From Pristionchus mayeri (taxonomy: Eukaryota > Nematoda > Chromadorea > Rhabditida > Neodiplogasteridae): a DNA stretch of 64,000 bases. The DNA lies in the NCBI GenBank assembly GCA_036245805.1, contig BTRK01000006.1:48725257-48789256 (forward strand), read 5' to 3'. Shown here piece after piece: positions 46,147 to 58,428 of the stretch. A program made the translations under genes and the position numbers. Under the pieces are notes generated by a model. It worked only from the letters and a program-made list of their open reading frames with translations, had not been told where the DNA came from and searched no databases. Numbering within the stretch: the first letter of the stretch is position 1; every line of letters starts with the position of its first letter.

Positions 46147-49100
46147 ATGCCCATTTCCGACGCAGATCGCTACATAATCTGGTCAGGTATCGTCCTGTTC
46201 AACATATTTGGCCTCTTCGGCAACGCTAATGTGATCTTCGCGCACTATCGCCTGAAGGCGCTGAGAACCAAATACGGTTAGAATATGGACAGCGTAATAC
46301 TATTTTAAATATTATTTTTAAAAAATTGAAGGAATTCTTCTCACACTTCTGGTATCTGCCCACACAATTTGTCTGCTTTACGAACTATTGGGCATTGCGT
46401 ACGATGCATCCGGTATACCAATTATAAGGTATTCGTAGGTGAAAGTTTGCTAGATAAATAAAACTTCAGAAGAACATGTTTCTACGTGTTTTCGCCCTAC
46501 TTGTTCATTAATTGCTTACAAATCGCTCTGATGGCAGCCATTTCTACTGATCTGCTCATTTCCATTGCTGCCCCGCTTCGGTAATGCACTTTTTTTAAAT
46601 TATAGCATTAATTTTTGTTGTTGTTTTTGTATTTAGTTTTTGATATCTCGAGTTCGCCGCACACTCATTGTACGCCGAATTGGCGAGATGCAATCGCGTT
46701 GATGGTTGCATGCGATATAGGGTCTTCTTCCTTGTTCTTCAAATTTGAATCAACTAAAATTTTGGGTGACTGTCAATTCAATTGGGCGTTAATTTAACTG
46801 AACTAAAACTTTGTTTACTGTCTTGGACCTTAATTTGTGTCGCTATCTCTTCCTGTTTCACATACTCTCAACTAGAGTCCGAGAAACGATAGGAGAAATG
46901 GAAAATGATAATGTAAAGCTGTGATGTTGTGCAGCCATCGTTCGATGTCGACGACCCCCTATCTGACAATGCTCATCTCGCCCGGAATTGTCTATGGAAT
47001 CGCAGTTTTGAGCATGGGGTGAGCATCCCTATTATTCTGAAATTGTACTCTCGTATGGACACAAACAAAAAAATAAAAGTAGGAAAATGTTCCCACGCAC
47101 CTCCACTGGATCGTGATACACGTGACATACATTCCCGGGGGGTAAAGGCAGGATAATCAGTTCTGTCAACCTGATAGTTCTTCGCATGGGGTAGTCGCAC
47201 ATTTTAAGCTCTAGAGTCTACAAACGAGCGATTAGTTCGACCCCGATATCGTACAATATTCAGAGTCGATCACTCGTATTGTCCATTGACCAGACGAGAA
47301 TTCGAGAAATATGGAGAATGAAATCATCAGGATTTTTCACTGATTCAATTGCAGTGCTGCATCCGAGGATGATGATAAGATCCGAATCTGCGAAACGCCC
47401 AGCAGTCTCGCATTCAGCATCGCGAGAATATGGTGATTGATTTATTCGCATTTATCTTACAAGGACATTCCTAGATTAGGTTAGAGTTTTTCAATGGCTA
47501 GCGATATCGAAGGATGGACAAATTTTTACCACGTTTTCGATATCTGCTACGAGGCGCCCTGTGGACATGTAGGTAGTAGCATTTCTGAACTAAACCTATC
47601 CTAGCGGCTTTTCCTTGTAAGGCACTTGGTTCATTTTTATGAATTTTTGCATAAATATAGCGCTTCATAAAGAGACCGTCCACCATAGAACGTAATAACT
47701 GTGCAGGGGTTCACGGATGGCCAAAAATTCGATAAATCCCAAACTTTTTTTCTGAAGTGTGGGCACTGATTGACGGCCGCAATGACTAAGTCTAGGGGTC
47801 GATTTTGAAAAAGTTACAGGTACCCCCAGTTTTTGGGGTCGAAAAAGTCGATATCTCAGAATGACACGTGATATAGATGTTTTGGTGTATTTTCGCGCGT
47901 AGAAAAAGAATTTCGATATATGAGTGCGAGAAAATGCGAAATAAAAAATTTTAGCACGAAAAACCACTTTTTCATCAAAATAATCGAGTATATCGATCTA
48001 AAAATGTCCGAGGTGCACATTCTCGATACGATTTTCGGAATCTATGTAAAAAGTTATGTATGTTGTGAAATTTTCAGAATTTTAAAAATTATTTTTTAAA
48101 AAGAATTTTAAAAATTAGACTTTTGAAATATTGTGATCCAAAGTACGAAAAATACGTCAAATTGATGAACATGGGTTCGCATGGCCCCGAAAATTTTCGC
48201 CCCCTGTAGCTCTACTGGTCTAAATACAATTATGTCTTATACAATCATTTTAATCAACTTTTAGGTGGTAAAGCCATATAGAACTTAAATTTGAAAAAGT
48301 CAAAAATTCAAAAAAAATCGAAAAATGTTCAAAATTGATCTTGGCCAAAATGATGTCAAACATGCTTTTCATGAGCTCTAACATGAAAATTCGGTTTCTA
48401 CGCATGGAAAAATGTCGGAAAACTTATTTTATTTATCTCGTGTATCAGGAGTCAGTGGATGAAAAACGGACCTCTCGGGAACATTTTCCAAAAATTGGTC
48501 ATCGTTTTCGCCTACATTTGGGTGGGAGAATACCCAGGAGAGATGCTTCCGCAAAATATAGGTCATTTGTCCCAGAACCGGCTTTTAGGAAATTTCCGGT
48601 TTTGCACCTGGCTACTCTGTATTTCAGCTTTCAGACAAGCTACTGAGATGGGAAAGAGCTCAAAATGTGCAGAAAAATATTTCCTGCAACTTTTATGTTG
48701 AAAACTTTTCACGGGAACAACAAATACACATTATATTTCCGCAAAACTGAATTCAAAATCAGAAAATAATTGTTTTCACCATCACGCAGGAAACTGTCAA
48801 TGGATTTTTATTGCATAATATGAAAGAACAATCATTCACATTTATAGGAAAAATATTGTCAAGGAAATATCGGTGCCTTCAAACTCGATATGCCGAGGCA
48901 AACGTAGCCATATGATAAATATTCCGAATGAACTCAATCAATGTCACCCTAGTTTGCTTTACAGTAACAAATATATATAATTTAAGATGTTTATGAGACA
49001 GGTGAGTAAATTTATGCTGAAAAACCACAAAGTTCGATCAAGTTTTAAAAATCGATTTTTCTAACTTCAATTTCTCTCTAGTTTGTACATTAATAAATCC

Positions 49101-52100
49101 GCTCGTTGAATAGTACATCCAGAATGAAAAGGGATATTTTGTAGTAGATACCGGGTAGAGTTGATATATAGTTAAACTGACAGATTCATGGTTTTGCCTC
49201 TCTTGAAATTTTCACTCAAATATGCTTCGTGTCAAAACTAATAAAAATCTGTTTTCATCTGAAATTTAGTGGTTACACATCGGAATTATACATCTAAAAT
49301 CATGTAAATATCTTCTCAGTCGGAAGCGTAGAGAAATATCTAAATCAAAACGCTTAGAAACATATGACAAATTTCAATATCGAAAAAAATCAAATTTTTT
49401 TATGCCTATTCAAATGATGTTATAGCTGAATTTTCTGACTAAAACGATATTTTCATGATTTTAGATGCACAATTCCGATAAGTAACCACTAAATTTCAGA
49501 TGAAAACAGATTTTTAGTAGTTTTGACACTCCTGCGGAAGCATATTTGAGTGAAAATTTCAAGAGAGGCAAAACCATGAATCTGTCAGTTTAACTATATA
49601 TCAACTCTACCCGGTATCTACTACAAAATATCCCTTTTCATTCTGGATGTACTATTCAACGAGCGGATTTATTAATGTACAAACTAGAGAGAAATTGAAG
49701 TTAGAAAAATCGATTTTTAAAACTTGATCGAACTTTGGGTTTTTCAGCATAAATTTACTCACCTGTCTCATAAACATCTTAAATTATATATATTTGTTAC
49801 TGTAAAGCAAACTAGGGTGACATTGATTGAGTTCATTCGGAATATTTATCATATGGCTACGTTTGCCTCGGCATATCGAGTTTGAAGGCACCGATATTTC
49901 CTTGACAATATTTTTCCTATAAATGTGAATGATTGTTCTTTCATATTATGCAATAAAAATCCATTGACAGTTTCCTGCGTGATGGTGAAAACAATTATTT
50001 TCTGATTTTGAATTCAGTTTTGCGGAAATATAATGTGTATTTGTTGTTCCCGTGAAAAGTTTTCAACATAAAAGTTGCAGGAAATATTTTTCTGCACATT
50101 TTGAGTGCTTTCCCACCTCAGTAGCTTGTCTGAAAGCTGAATTACAGAGTAGCCAGGGGCAAAACCGGAAATTTCCTAAAAGCCGGTTCTGGGACAAATG
50201 ACCTATATTTTTCGAAAGCATCTCTCCTGGGTATTCTCCCACCCAAATATAGGCGAAAATGGTGACAATTTTTTGAAAAATGTTCCCCCCCACCTCCGCT
50301 GACTCGTGATACCTGTGTTATAATTTTTAAAAAATCGATATTTTTGGCCCCCGAACAGAAAAAATGAATTTTCATATTTGTGATTTTTTCGCTTTTCGAA
50401 GTTGAAATATTATGGAACTGATTGTATAAGACATAACGAATTGTATTAGGTTGGTGCAAAAGTTTCTGACTATTTTCATATTTGGAGATTTTGGCCTTGC
50501 CCATTCATCTCGTTTTGCGAAAAGACTAATGGCTTTCCTCAGTTTATGAGGGCATGGGCGTACTTTCTAAACAACACTGTGCCGTTCTAATTGGATCAAC
50601 CAGGAATTCCCAGTCAACGTCTGTAGTGTCCGTAATTTGCCATACTTTTCAATTGATCATAACTCCATGGGGTAGCGGCAAAACTGAACGAATATTACAA
50701 AGCCTAATGCATGCGCACATTACCGGATCCTATACAAGTTCATTAGATAGGAATGTCTTTTTCAAATTTGCGTAAACTCACAAAATTATAGTAATTCTAA
50801 ATTTCCTATTTTTGTTTCTTTGCACTGTAATCAAGAGAGCTCAATGGTGATGCATTATATTCTACCTAACTACCCTTTTTCACAATTTTATTTACAATTT
50901 AATTCATGATCTATGGGCGATCGGGATATTTCATAACCGCGATTCAGAGAATTGGAGCATCGAAATCATTACTTACCGCTGTTCTTCTCTATTCACGCGC
51001 AATTAAGATCGGGTTTTCCACGTCTAACTGAACAAGTAACTCTTGCCCTACTATTTTTATACCGGAGAATTTCAGGAGGTTACAAATATTCGAAAAGCAG
51101 AGCACAAGCAAAAACACTGAAAAACGCCAATTTCCGGAAGTTTCGCTGAGAAAATTATTTTCTCCTGCTCAGGAAGCACTAGATCCAATACAATTATATT
51201 ACGGTTGTCCACTATTAGTGAGTTCACTAAAACTATAGAGAAATTTCAGACAATCGAAATATGGCAGCAGAAATTACGAAAAAAATAATACTCAGAAACT
51301 TTTGCACCAACCTAATATTTAGACCAGTAGCGCTACAGGGGGCGAAAATTTTCGGGGCCGTGCGAACCCATATCCGTCAATTTGACGTATTTTTCGTACT
51401 TTGGATCACAATATTTCAAAAGTCTGGATTTTTAAAATTCTGAAAATTTCACAACATACACAACTTTTTACGTAGATTCCGAAAATCGTATCGAGAATGT
51501 GCACCTCATTTTTAGATCGATATACTCGATGGATATCGAACGGATATCGAAATTCGTGTTCTACGCGTGAAAATACACCATAAAAGCTATATCACGTGTC
51601 ATTCTGAGATATTGACTTTTTCGACCCCAAAAACTGGGGGTACCTGTAACTTTTTCAAAATCGACCCCTAGACTTAGTCATTGCGGCCGTCAATCAGCAC
51701 TCGGTACCCACACTTCAGAAAAAAAGTTTGGGATTTATCTAATTTTTGGCCATCCGTGGACCTGTTACGTTCTCTGGTGGACGGTCTCTTAAGTTACTCT
51801 ATGATAACGGACAAGTTGATCTAACTTAAGAGTATAATTAACATTTTTGAAGGTTTCTTTTGGGGCTCATTTTCGACGCGATAACTACGGTCACTTATTT
51901 CGCAGCATTTTCAATAATATTCGTCAAACGCCACACAAAAGTAATGTTGTTTAATCTCGTTTGAGATTTTAACAATCCTGAGAAAAAAATTTTAAAAAAA
52001 TATGTTGCAGAGATCGAAATTGCACCTTGCGCACAATACTATTGAAAGGAAGGCACTGCAAAGTCTATCCGTAATCATAGTCGTGTTCATATTAACCAGG

Positions 52101-54242
52101 TATGAATTGCTAGAGTTCGAGAAACGATACCACGCTCCCTTCAATCTGCGCATTAGGCCTATGGATCGGCGAAAGATGATGCATATTTGGCACTTCGTCG
52201 ATATTTGGCCCACCCCCTCCCCCTTCCCCACATATTGGGGTGTCCGGAAAGTTCGTTCATTTTTCTTTTTTATTTATTTCAACAACGATCAAGCTTTATT
52301 AGTAATGGCAGCATATATTTTACATTGCCTCTACCTGACTTCGTCGAATGGACATAATCATGCGCCCGCTGTTCTTGAATGTGAAATGCTTCGAGACTCT
52401 AAATTCTGATAATTCGCACACAACATCAATTCGATTCTTAAAATTCACTGCCCTGCATTGTTTAGAAGAAGATCGAAAAAGGTGGCGATAGCATGGCTAG
52501 GTATCCGCAGATGGAGGAGGAATACTTTGGATAGTCCTTTCAGTTATTGAAATTCGTGTCAAATTCGCGAGATGCGCTGTCGATCATGGGAATTTATTTT
52601 TCTTCGCACAAGAGTCTGAGAGGAAATATACTGGTGACCACTCCATGTTTGTTAGAGCTTATTTCGGCAGTAATGATAATGTCATGAGAGACGATCTACA
52701 AGCGCATCCAACCAAGCACAAATAATAAGAAGTCGCATGTTTCAAACTTTCCGAGATATTTCGTATTTGAAGTGGGGTTGAGCTTTTTAGCGGAACCAAC
52801 ATACAGTAGTCTCCTCGCAGGGATAATGTACGTGATCCATTGCTCATCCATGGTGATGACGGAAATGATCCAACGAAAATTCGATCTACGTTGGAACAAT
52901 TCCCAACAGTCATGTATCAAAATTGCTCATAAATCATGGCGATATTCGATCACATTAACACGTGTAGAAACTAGGAGACTTATCCAATCCATTTACCATT
53001 CAATGCCAGTATACTACCAATTAATGTTTATTACCTGCACTATGTACCAGGAGCATTAGACCTCGCAATAGCTTTTTAGGATGAGATGAACGAACTTTCC
53101 GGACACCCCAATATTTCTAGGTATCTCACCCTGATTTTCGGTCGCACAACCCATCTATGATGTGGAGGGAATGAATAATGGTAGGGGATAAGGGGGGGGG
53201 GGTGGGCCAAATATCGAAGAAGTGCATGATATTTTGTATAATGAATATAGCGTGTTATCGTTTCTCAAAGTCTAGATATTATGATTTAAATTGCCTTTCA
53301 TTTGCACATAAATCCTTGAGATTAATATTCGTTGTGTTCATTAATATCGTCGACTTTTACGGAGACTCGAAGGATGTCATTGAAAGGACGCAAGATTACA
53401 TGGTATTTTTTCAGATTACTGATTATCTCGGAATATTTGGAAACATGACTGCATATGATGCCTCTCATCAGATTATCGGTTTACAACCGTCTATCTAGGG
53501 AACGGAAGGGAAATCGTGAAATGACCTTTAGCTGGATTTGTACATCCTGAGACATGCCTAACACTTCCCCCAAGTCTCAATTTGCATATTTCATTCTGGG
53601 GCTGAAACCGAAGGCAGAACTTGAATAGAAGCTTGTCGACGTTTCGTTGAAGCGGTGACACATTCCATTGATTGTAGTCCAATATGCAAATATCGAAGAA
53701 TTAGAGCACAATAAATTATAAAAAGCGCGTCTCATTCTTGGCACAGCTTGTGCGAGTATGAGCGAGACCAATATATTTCAAAATTCACACAAAAAATGCC
53801 CCGACATTTCACACACTTTCAAAGCCGTAGGGGAGATCATAGAAAAGGAAGAGACAATAATCCCAATTTTGTACTCCGCTACCTCGACTTTATACAAATG
53901 AGTTTATAGGTCTTCTCATCCCTCATATGCTACTCCTCGACATTCTATCTCTGTTTCGCCCGATCAATCGAATATCGACGCATCTTCTGGCAGCAAATTG
54001 TGTCAACGTTCGGATTGTGTGGTGTGTTTGTTACAGTACCGTTCAAAATAATTCGAATATTTAAAGGCGTAAAGCTCAAAGAAAGCCGCTACGGAACTTC
54101 GCCAATCTATGATCCGAAGTTAGTTGGGCGAATAAAGTGGGTACTTATAGTTTGCTGTTTTAGGAAATATTCCTATCGGCATGAAAATTTACAACCAAAT
54201 GCGACTTCTGGATGCAAATCAGTAGAACGCCCGAGAGTATAG
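46147..54242 (+). CDS. Srsx-type seven-transmembrane chemoreceptor
   Basis: Exons 46147-46276, 46332-46428, 46470-46580, 46935-47018, 47355-47432, 51853-51940, 52011-52099, 53321-53402, 53910-54118 and 54164-54242 join with correct phases to 348 residues. Segments: TM1 YIIWSGIVLFNIFGLFGN with the family's HYRLKALRTKYG loop; TM2 ILLTLLVSAHTICLLYELLG; TM3 FINCLQIALMAAISTDLL followed by APLRHR; TM4 PYLTMLISPGIVYGIAVL; an extracellular loop with CETPSSLAF; TM5 LLGLIFDAITTVTYFAAF; TM6 ALQSLSVIIVVFILT; TM7 FSSLICYSSTFYLCFARS and EYRRIFWQQ. Layout and motifs fit nematode Srsx receptors, G-protein-coupled and mostly chemosensory. Introns 5 (4.4 kb) and 7 (1.2 kb) hold large insertions, but the frame is intact. 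The TM6-TM7 junction is the least certain splice. Confidence 0.83.
47671..51789. mobile_element. palindromic (foldback) element C, ~3.2 kb plus insertion
   Basis: Starts AGAGACCGTCCACCATAGAA and ends with the complement. The trinucleotide TAA is directly repeated at both outer edges, compatible with a PIF/Harbinger-like 3-bp duplication. The arms meet near 49400, are mirrored throughout (for example GTATCTACTACAAAATATCC) and carry no transposase. The right arm contains a later mariner-like insertion (50446-51315). It sits in intron 5 of the Srsx receptor gene. Confidence 0.85.
50446..51315. mobile_element. non-autonomous mariner-like element, 870 bp
   Basis: Ends TTAGGTTGGTGCAAAAGTTT and complement, flanked by TA. 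Removing it with one TA restores exactly the sequence of the left arm of element C (GGTCTAAATACAATTATG). No long transposase frame is visible. Confidence 0.9.
52180..53232. mobile_element. hairpin family G, interrupted
   Basis: Left half TTGGCACTTCGTCGATATTT plus GGCCCACCCCC; right half GTGGGCCAAATATCGAAGAA plus GTGC. The same hairpin is uninterrupted at 54975-55080 (TTGGCACTTCTTCGATATTT). It lies inside the split hairpin MITE and around the mariner. Confidence 0.75.
52235..53110 (-). pseudogene. degenerate mariner element, 876 bp
   Basis: Both ends carry the CGAACTTTCCGGACACCCCA terminus (inverted), flanked by TA. On the minus strand near 52880-52820 the reading ISVITMDEQWITYI resembles the first catalytic block of mariner transposase (the TGDEKWI region), but frames are broken and the element is too short for a whole gene. 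It has the same family end as the mariner at 1-474. Confidence 0.8.
53490..53620. repeat. half of a palindrome family E end
   Basis: GAAATCGTGAAATGACC, GACATGCCTAACACTTCCCC and CAATTTGCATATTTCATT match the outer arm seen at 63760-63850 and in the 55-57 kb palindromes. It is a single arm in intron 8 of the receptor gene. Confidence 0.5.
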
Positions 54243-54379
54243 TGAAAGTTAGAATACTAGGACACGAGTGCTTGCTTGCCATATATACATCGCTGTAATC
54301 TACAAATGGAATAATCTGATACCATTATCTGCAAACATTAGCTAAGAGTAGATCGTTTTCAAATTGTTTTCATATTAGG

Positions 54380-54560
54380 AACTTCTTGCATAATTGGCCC
54401 ACTCCTGTCCTCCTTTCTCCTTTACCGCATTCATTTCGAGGTATCTCTCCCAGATTTTCGATCATGCAACCCCCTTATAATGGAGGAGAGGATGCGAAAT
54501 GATAGGCGAGAATGGGGGGGGGGCAACTATCCAAGAAGTGCCGCTAATTCTATAAACCAG
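54380..54560. repeat. hairpin family G, diverged copy
   Basis: A TTGGCCCACTCCTG half and a GGGGGGGGGGCAACTATCC then AAGAAGTGCC half enclose sequence related to that beside the mariner at 53110-53180 (GAGGTATCTC, GATTTTCG, CAACCCC). Confidence 0.5.
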
Positions 54561-54974
54561 ATATCTGGTTGTTTTGTTGGTCAAATATTTCATGAATGCA
54601 TTTAGGACGCATCTGTAGTATTGTTTGGTTCAAGTCAAATCAGAAAACTTTCTACACCGTGAAGCAAAATTCCACGACCGAGCCACCCATTGAATTGTCC
54701 AGCAACTCACAAGTGTTTTTCGTAACGTTTGTTTTCCAGAATTGCTATTGCATTTCACCCCTGTAACGAGCAAATCGACCTGTAACGACCTCGGTCGCGA
54801 AAGGTAACGTTCCCTAGAAGCACTTTGGACAGCAGGGTTACGTAGTCCTAGCAGTAGTCGGCCTCACCGCACTACACCACCTAGCGTAGTCGTTTACGAC
54901 TGTAAAATCGCTTGACGTGGCTGCACCTTTACCTTTACCTTTACGAGCAAATCGATCGGGAAGTGGTAATGGCA

Positions 54975-55080
54975 AATATTTTGGCACTTCTTCGATATTT
55001 GGCCCACCCCCCCCCCCCCTTACTCCCCAATCATTTCTCCCAAATATCGAAGAAGTGCCAATATTTTTTCTCAGTATTAT
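54975..55080. mobile_element. hairpin family G, uninterrupted copy
   Basis: TTTTGGCACTTCTTCGATAT on the left, a C-run, and the mirrored ATATCGAAGAAGTGCCAATA on the right. It helps to show what the split copy at 52180-53232 looked like before insertion. Confidence 0.75.
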
Positions 55081-55129
55081 TTGCCATGCTCTAACACCTC
55101 CCGAAGCAATTTTGTCCTGAGATAATTTT

Positions 55130-56075
55130 TAGGTAACTACGCCGAGTACCTAACCTGTTACCCTAACTTTAACAGCGTTTATCTCATTTCTAAAGCGGAT
55201 TTAAGTGAAATTTCCTTCTGGGGAGCCATGATTAGTTAGGCTTAGGCTTAGGCTTATGCCTGACTCACCCCGAAATGTTATTGTGCATATTTTGGAGCTC
55301 GCTACGTAGGGTCGGATCTCGGCATGTCCTACTTTGAAAGCTGTTTTCTTCGATACGGTTAAAGATATAGCAAAATTGAGTGACGCCAACTCATTTTTCG
55401 AGCTCTGTCGATCTATCTAAACTATTTTGTCTAAAACTCACGTTCAACGGTGGTACATTTCAGGCCATTTTTCTCAAAAATGTAGGTGAAGACGGAGATT
55501 TCGATTGAGCTTCCATCACTTTCAGCCACGCACATCGAAAAGTGAGGTGTGAAATGAAATCGTCTGTTGAAAAAATAGTTTAATTGATCCTGACAAAGTA
55601 AAAAGGGCGAAACTCTCACAGGCAACTTCGTATATTTTTGGCAAACCTCTCATTGGCAAGCTCTCGCTGAGTTCGTATACTGTGAAAATTTGAGCTGCGT
55701 CTTCACCTACATTTTTGAGAAAATTGGCCTGAAGTGTACCACCGTTTGAAATGAGTTTTAGAGAAAATGGTTTAGATAGATCGACAGCTCGAAAAATTAG
55801 CTGGGGTCACTCAGAGGTCCGTTTTGCTCTATCGTTCACCGCATCCAAGAAAACAGCTCTCAAAGTGAGTGATGTCTATATCCGACCCGACTTAGGAAGC
55901 TCCAAAATGAAGTGTACACTTTAATAGTTCAGGGGTCACTCAGGCATGCCTCAGGATTGACAAAACCGGATAGAACTCATTTCACGATTTCCGTTCCACT
56001 CCCAAGAATCGCGATTCTACCTCGATTCTCTCGTGAATGGCGTGATATACGCTGTTAAAGTTAGGGTATCAGGAT
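55130..56075. mobile_element. palindromic element E1
   Basis: Arms share CCCTAACTTTAACAGCGT, TTTTTCGAGCTCTGTCGATC and TCAAAAATGTAGGTGAAGAC as mirror images around 55590. Outer parts carry a GCATGCC word. The arms are diverged, so this copy is older than E2. Confidence 0.75.
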
Positions 56076-56439
56076 AGTTACTGGAAGTAGTGACTGAAGA
56101 CTAATCTCAGAACAAAATGACTTGGCGTTAGGGCATGCCTAGGAGTGGCTAAAAAATATTAGAACATGATTTGTTGTGATCCAATTACCATGTTTTGAAA
56201 ATCTAGCTCGATTCTCCCGTGACAGGCGTGATATCCTAAACGAAAATGTTTTTCCTTGTATGGCCATTGATTCTCTCGCATAATTTCCATTATGGATACA
56301 GCGTTGAATCGGTGTTGTTGACACAGTAAATGTGCAAAATATGAAAAAAAGACAAATTTTACAGTGGAAATGGATGGAACATTACTTGTGGTCGACGAAA
56401 TGACATTAGGTTGATGCACTTTTTTTTCCAATTTCGAGT

Positions 56440-57440
56440 TAGATCTCATGAGAGAATCGAGCTGGGAATGGGAATGGGGATAAAATCTCCAAATCCTAAG
56501 GCATGCCTGAAACGTATTAGTATGCATACTTCATTTTGAAGCTCCCTGCAGCATGTCGCACATCGGCAGCTTCTACTTTGAGAGCGATTTTCTCCTTTCT
56601 GGTTGAAGATAAACGAAAATCAATCGCTGTGTGACCCCAGCTCATTTTTCGAGCTCTATCGCTCGGTATGTTGCATATCCCGTAAAAGTTAGTTTGAACC
56701 GAGCTACACCTCAGGCCACTTTTCTCAAAAATGTAGGAAAAGGAGCAGGAATAACTTTAACAGTGTGTGCAGCTCAGCAAGGGCTATCGAATAAGGTGCT
56801 TGCGCCAAAAATAGCATCTCACCTATGTGAGTTATGCACTTCTTGCATTATTGAATAATTTGAAATCATTTCATTACACGCCTCACCGTGCAATTTTGAG
56901 CGCGCGGTATGAATTGACTCGATCGAACAAAGAAATGAGAGTAAGAGTCAAATCATTTCATTCCGCGCGCTCAAAATTGCGCAGTGAGGTGTGCAATTAA
57001 ATGATTTCAAATGATTCAAGAATGCAAGAAGTACATAACTCGCATAGGTGAGATGCTATTTTTGGCGCAAGCACCTTATTCGATAGCCCTTGCTGAGCTG
57101 CACACACTGTGAAAGTTATTCCTGTTCCTTTTCCTACATTTTTTGAGAAAAGTAGCCTGAGGAGTAGCTTGGTTCAAACTAACTTTTACGGGATATGAAA
57201 CATACCGATCGATAGAGCTCGAAAAATGAGCTGCGGTCACTCAGAAGTTGATTTTCGGGTATCTCGAACCAGAATGGAGAAAATCGCTCTCAAAGTAGAA
57301 GACATGCTGCAGGGAGCTTCAAAATGAAATATACAAACTAATACGTTGGGGGCCTTTCAGGCATGCCTTAGGGTGGCCAAAAATGATTAGAACAGCTTTG
57401 GGGATTTTATCCCCATTCCCAAGAATGGGGATTCTAGCTC
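56440..57440. mobile_element. palindromic element E2
   Basis: Tight palindrome centred near 56930. Mirrored segments include AAGGGCTATCGAATAAGGTG, ATTTTTGGCGCAAGCACCTT, GAGCTCTATCG and AGGCATGCCT. It is related to E1 and to the arm at 63700-64000. Between E1 and E2 (56090-56430) lies more family sequence and a solo mariner-like end (TTAGGTTGATGCACTTTTTT) at 56406. Confidence 0.8.
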
Positions 57441-57578
57441 GATTTTCTCTTGAGATTCGTGATATGATATATTTAGTTCATTTTAACATTACCTTCTTCA
57501 CAACCCGATAGCTTTTGCTTGAGTATTTGATCAACAGATATTTTATCATCATCATCATCATATTTTATATCCAGCTCT

Positions 57579-57817
57579 GGTTTCTCCCAACCAGTTGCTG
57601 GGGAACCCGCCAACAACTGGTCAAGGCACTGGTTCGCAACGGGTTAGCTTAAGCTCCGCCCATTCGAACTGGTTAACCAGTTGTTAACCAGTTGTTGACC
57701 AGTTGTTAACCAGTTGGAGTGGGCGGAGCTTAGGCTAACCAGTGCCCTGATCAGTTGGTAACCAGTGCTCTGACCAGTTGCTGGCGGGTTCCCCAACAAC
57801 TGGTTGGGAGAAACCAG
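57579..57817. repeat. palindrome built of AACCAGTTG units
   Basis: Begins CTCTGGTTTCTCCCAACCAG and ends with its complement. The interior repeats AACCAGTTGTT-like 11-mers several times in both orientations around a GCTCCGCCCA block. A short (CAT)n run lies just before it (57545-57563). Confidence 0.75.
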
Positions 57818-58257
57818 AGAGGTCGAAAATGAAAACAATGGGGAGTCATACAAAAAAGAAACAAAGAAACAAGAGGGAATATAAATTATTCTTCAAATTT
57901 TCATCTGGATGTAGTCGTCGCTTTCTCTCCACGCTAGGCGGGGTAATTAAACATTTATTTAATAAAGAAACAAAGAAGGCGAATAAGGTGAAAGAAAGAA
58001 AAGAAAGAAGAGTGAAGGAAGGCCTTTGGCTCTTTTTTATACATGGATATGTATGATACCTAATAAAATGTGTGGCAAGCGAGGTGGCCTTACGATCTTA
58101 AATCTACTAAAAAAAAGGGAAGAAACGGAGATCAAAGATTATTCACAGAAGATCTGTGCCATGGATGAGCAGCTCGCTCTCTCCACAGATCACGATTGAG
58201 TGCGTGTCTCTCAGTCATCCCTTTTGGTTGCAATATTTTGACGGATGCATCTCATCC
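57818..58257. other. intergenic, repeat-related
   Basis: 57820-57890 is the inverted relative of 33560-33620. A Lys/Arg-rich open frame runs through 57830-58056, but base composition (A-rich, AAAGAAA words) suggests low complexity rather than a gene. Confidence 0.35.
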
Positions 58258-58428
58258 ATGTCATCTTTGGCCTTCGCACTGGTGGTCGTCCTGGCGGTTA
58301 ATATACTTGGATCATACGGCATGGGTGATATCGGTCTCGTCTCTTCGTATGGCCATACCACAACAATCGCTTTTTCCTCACTTTCTCTATTCCTCTATCT
58401 GGCTTTAAGTACCTTCAAACAAATATGA
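58258..58428 (+). CDS. possible small secreted or anchored protein
   Basis: A 56-codon frame starts MSSLAFALVVVLAVNILGS, a good signal peptide. It continues with a short Gly/Ser segment and ends in a second hydrophobic stretch (FSSLSLFLYLALS) before TFKQI. The N-terminal signal plus C-terminal hydrophobic tail looks like a tiny GPI-type or membrane peptide. No introns are needed, and I recognise no family. The upstream in-frame ATG at 58159 would bury the signal peptide, so I chose 58258. Confidence 0.35.
   Translation: MSSLAFALVVVLAVNILGSYGMGDIGLVSSYGHTTTIAFSSLSLFLYLALSTFKQI

Larger units (their letters stand above)
52112..53275. mobile_element. hairpin MITE split by nested insertions
   Basis: The left end TAGAGTTCGAGAAACGATAC is at 52112 and the matching right end (GCGTGTTATCGTTTCTCAAA) at about 53251. 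The two halves are separated by another hairpin, which in turn contains a mariner. All are in intron 7 of the Srsx receptor gene. Confidence 0.75.

Noticed and set aside
46615..46797. Open frame looking like a receptor exon
   Set aside because: It falls between receptor exons 46580 and 46935, which join in phase and give the expected TM4. Using this piece would lack a proper donor.
53404..53498. Possible extra receptor exon (DYLGIFGNMTAYDASH)
   Set aside because: No phase-0 donor follows it, and exons 53321-53402 and 53910 join directly with TM7 in frame.
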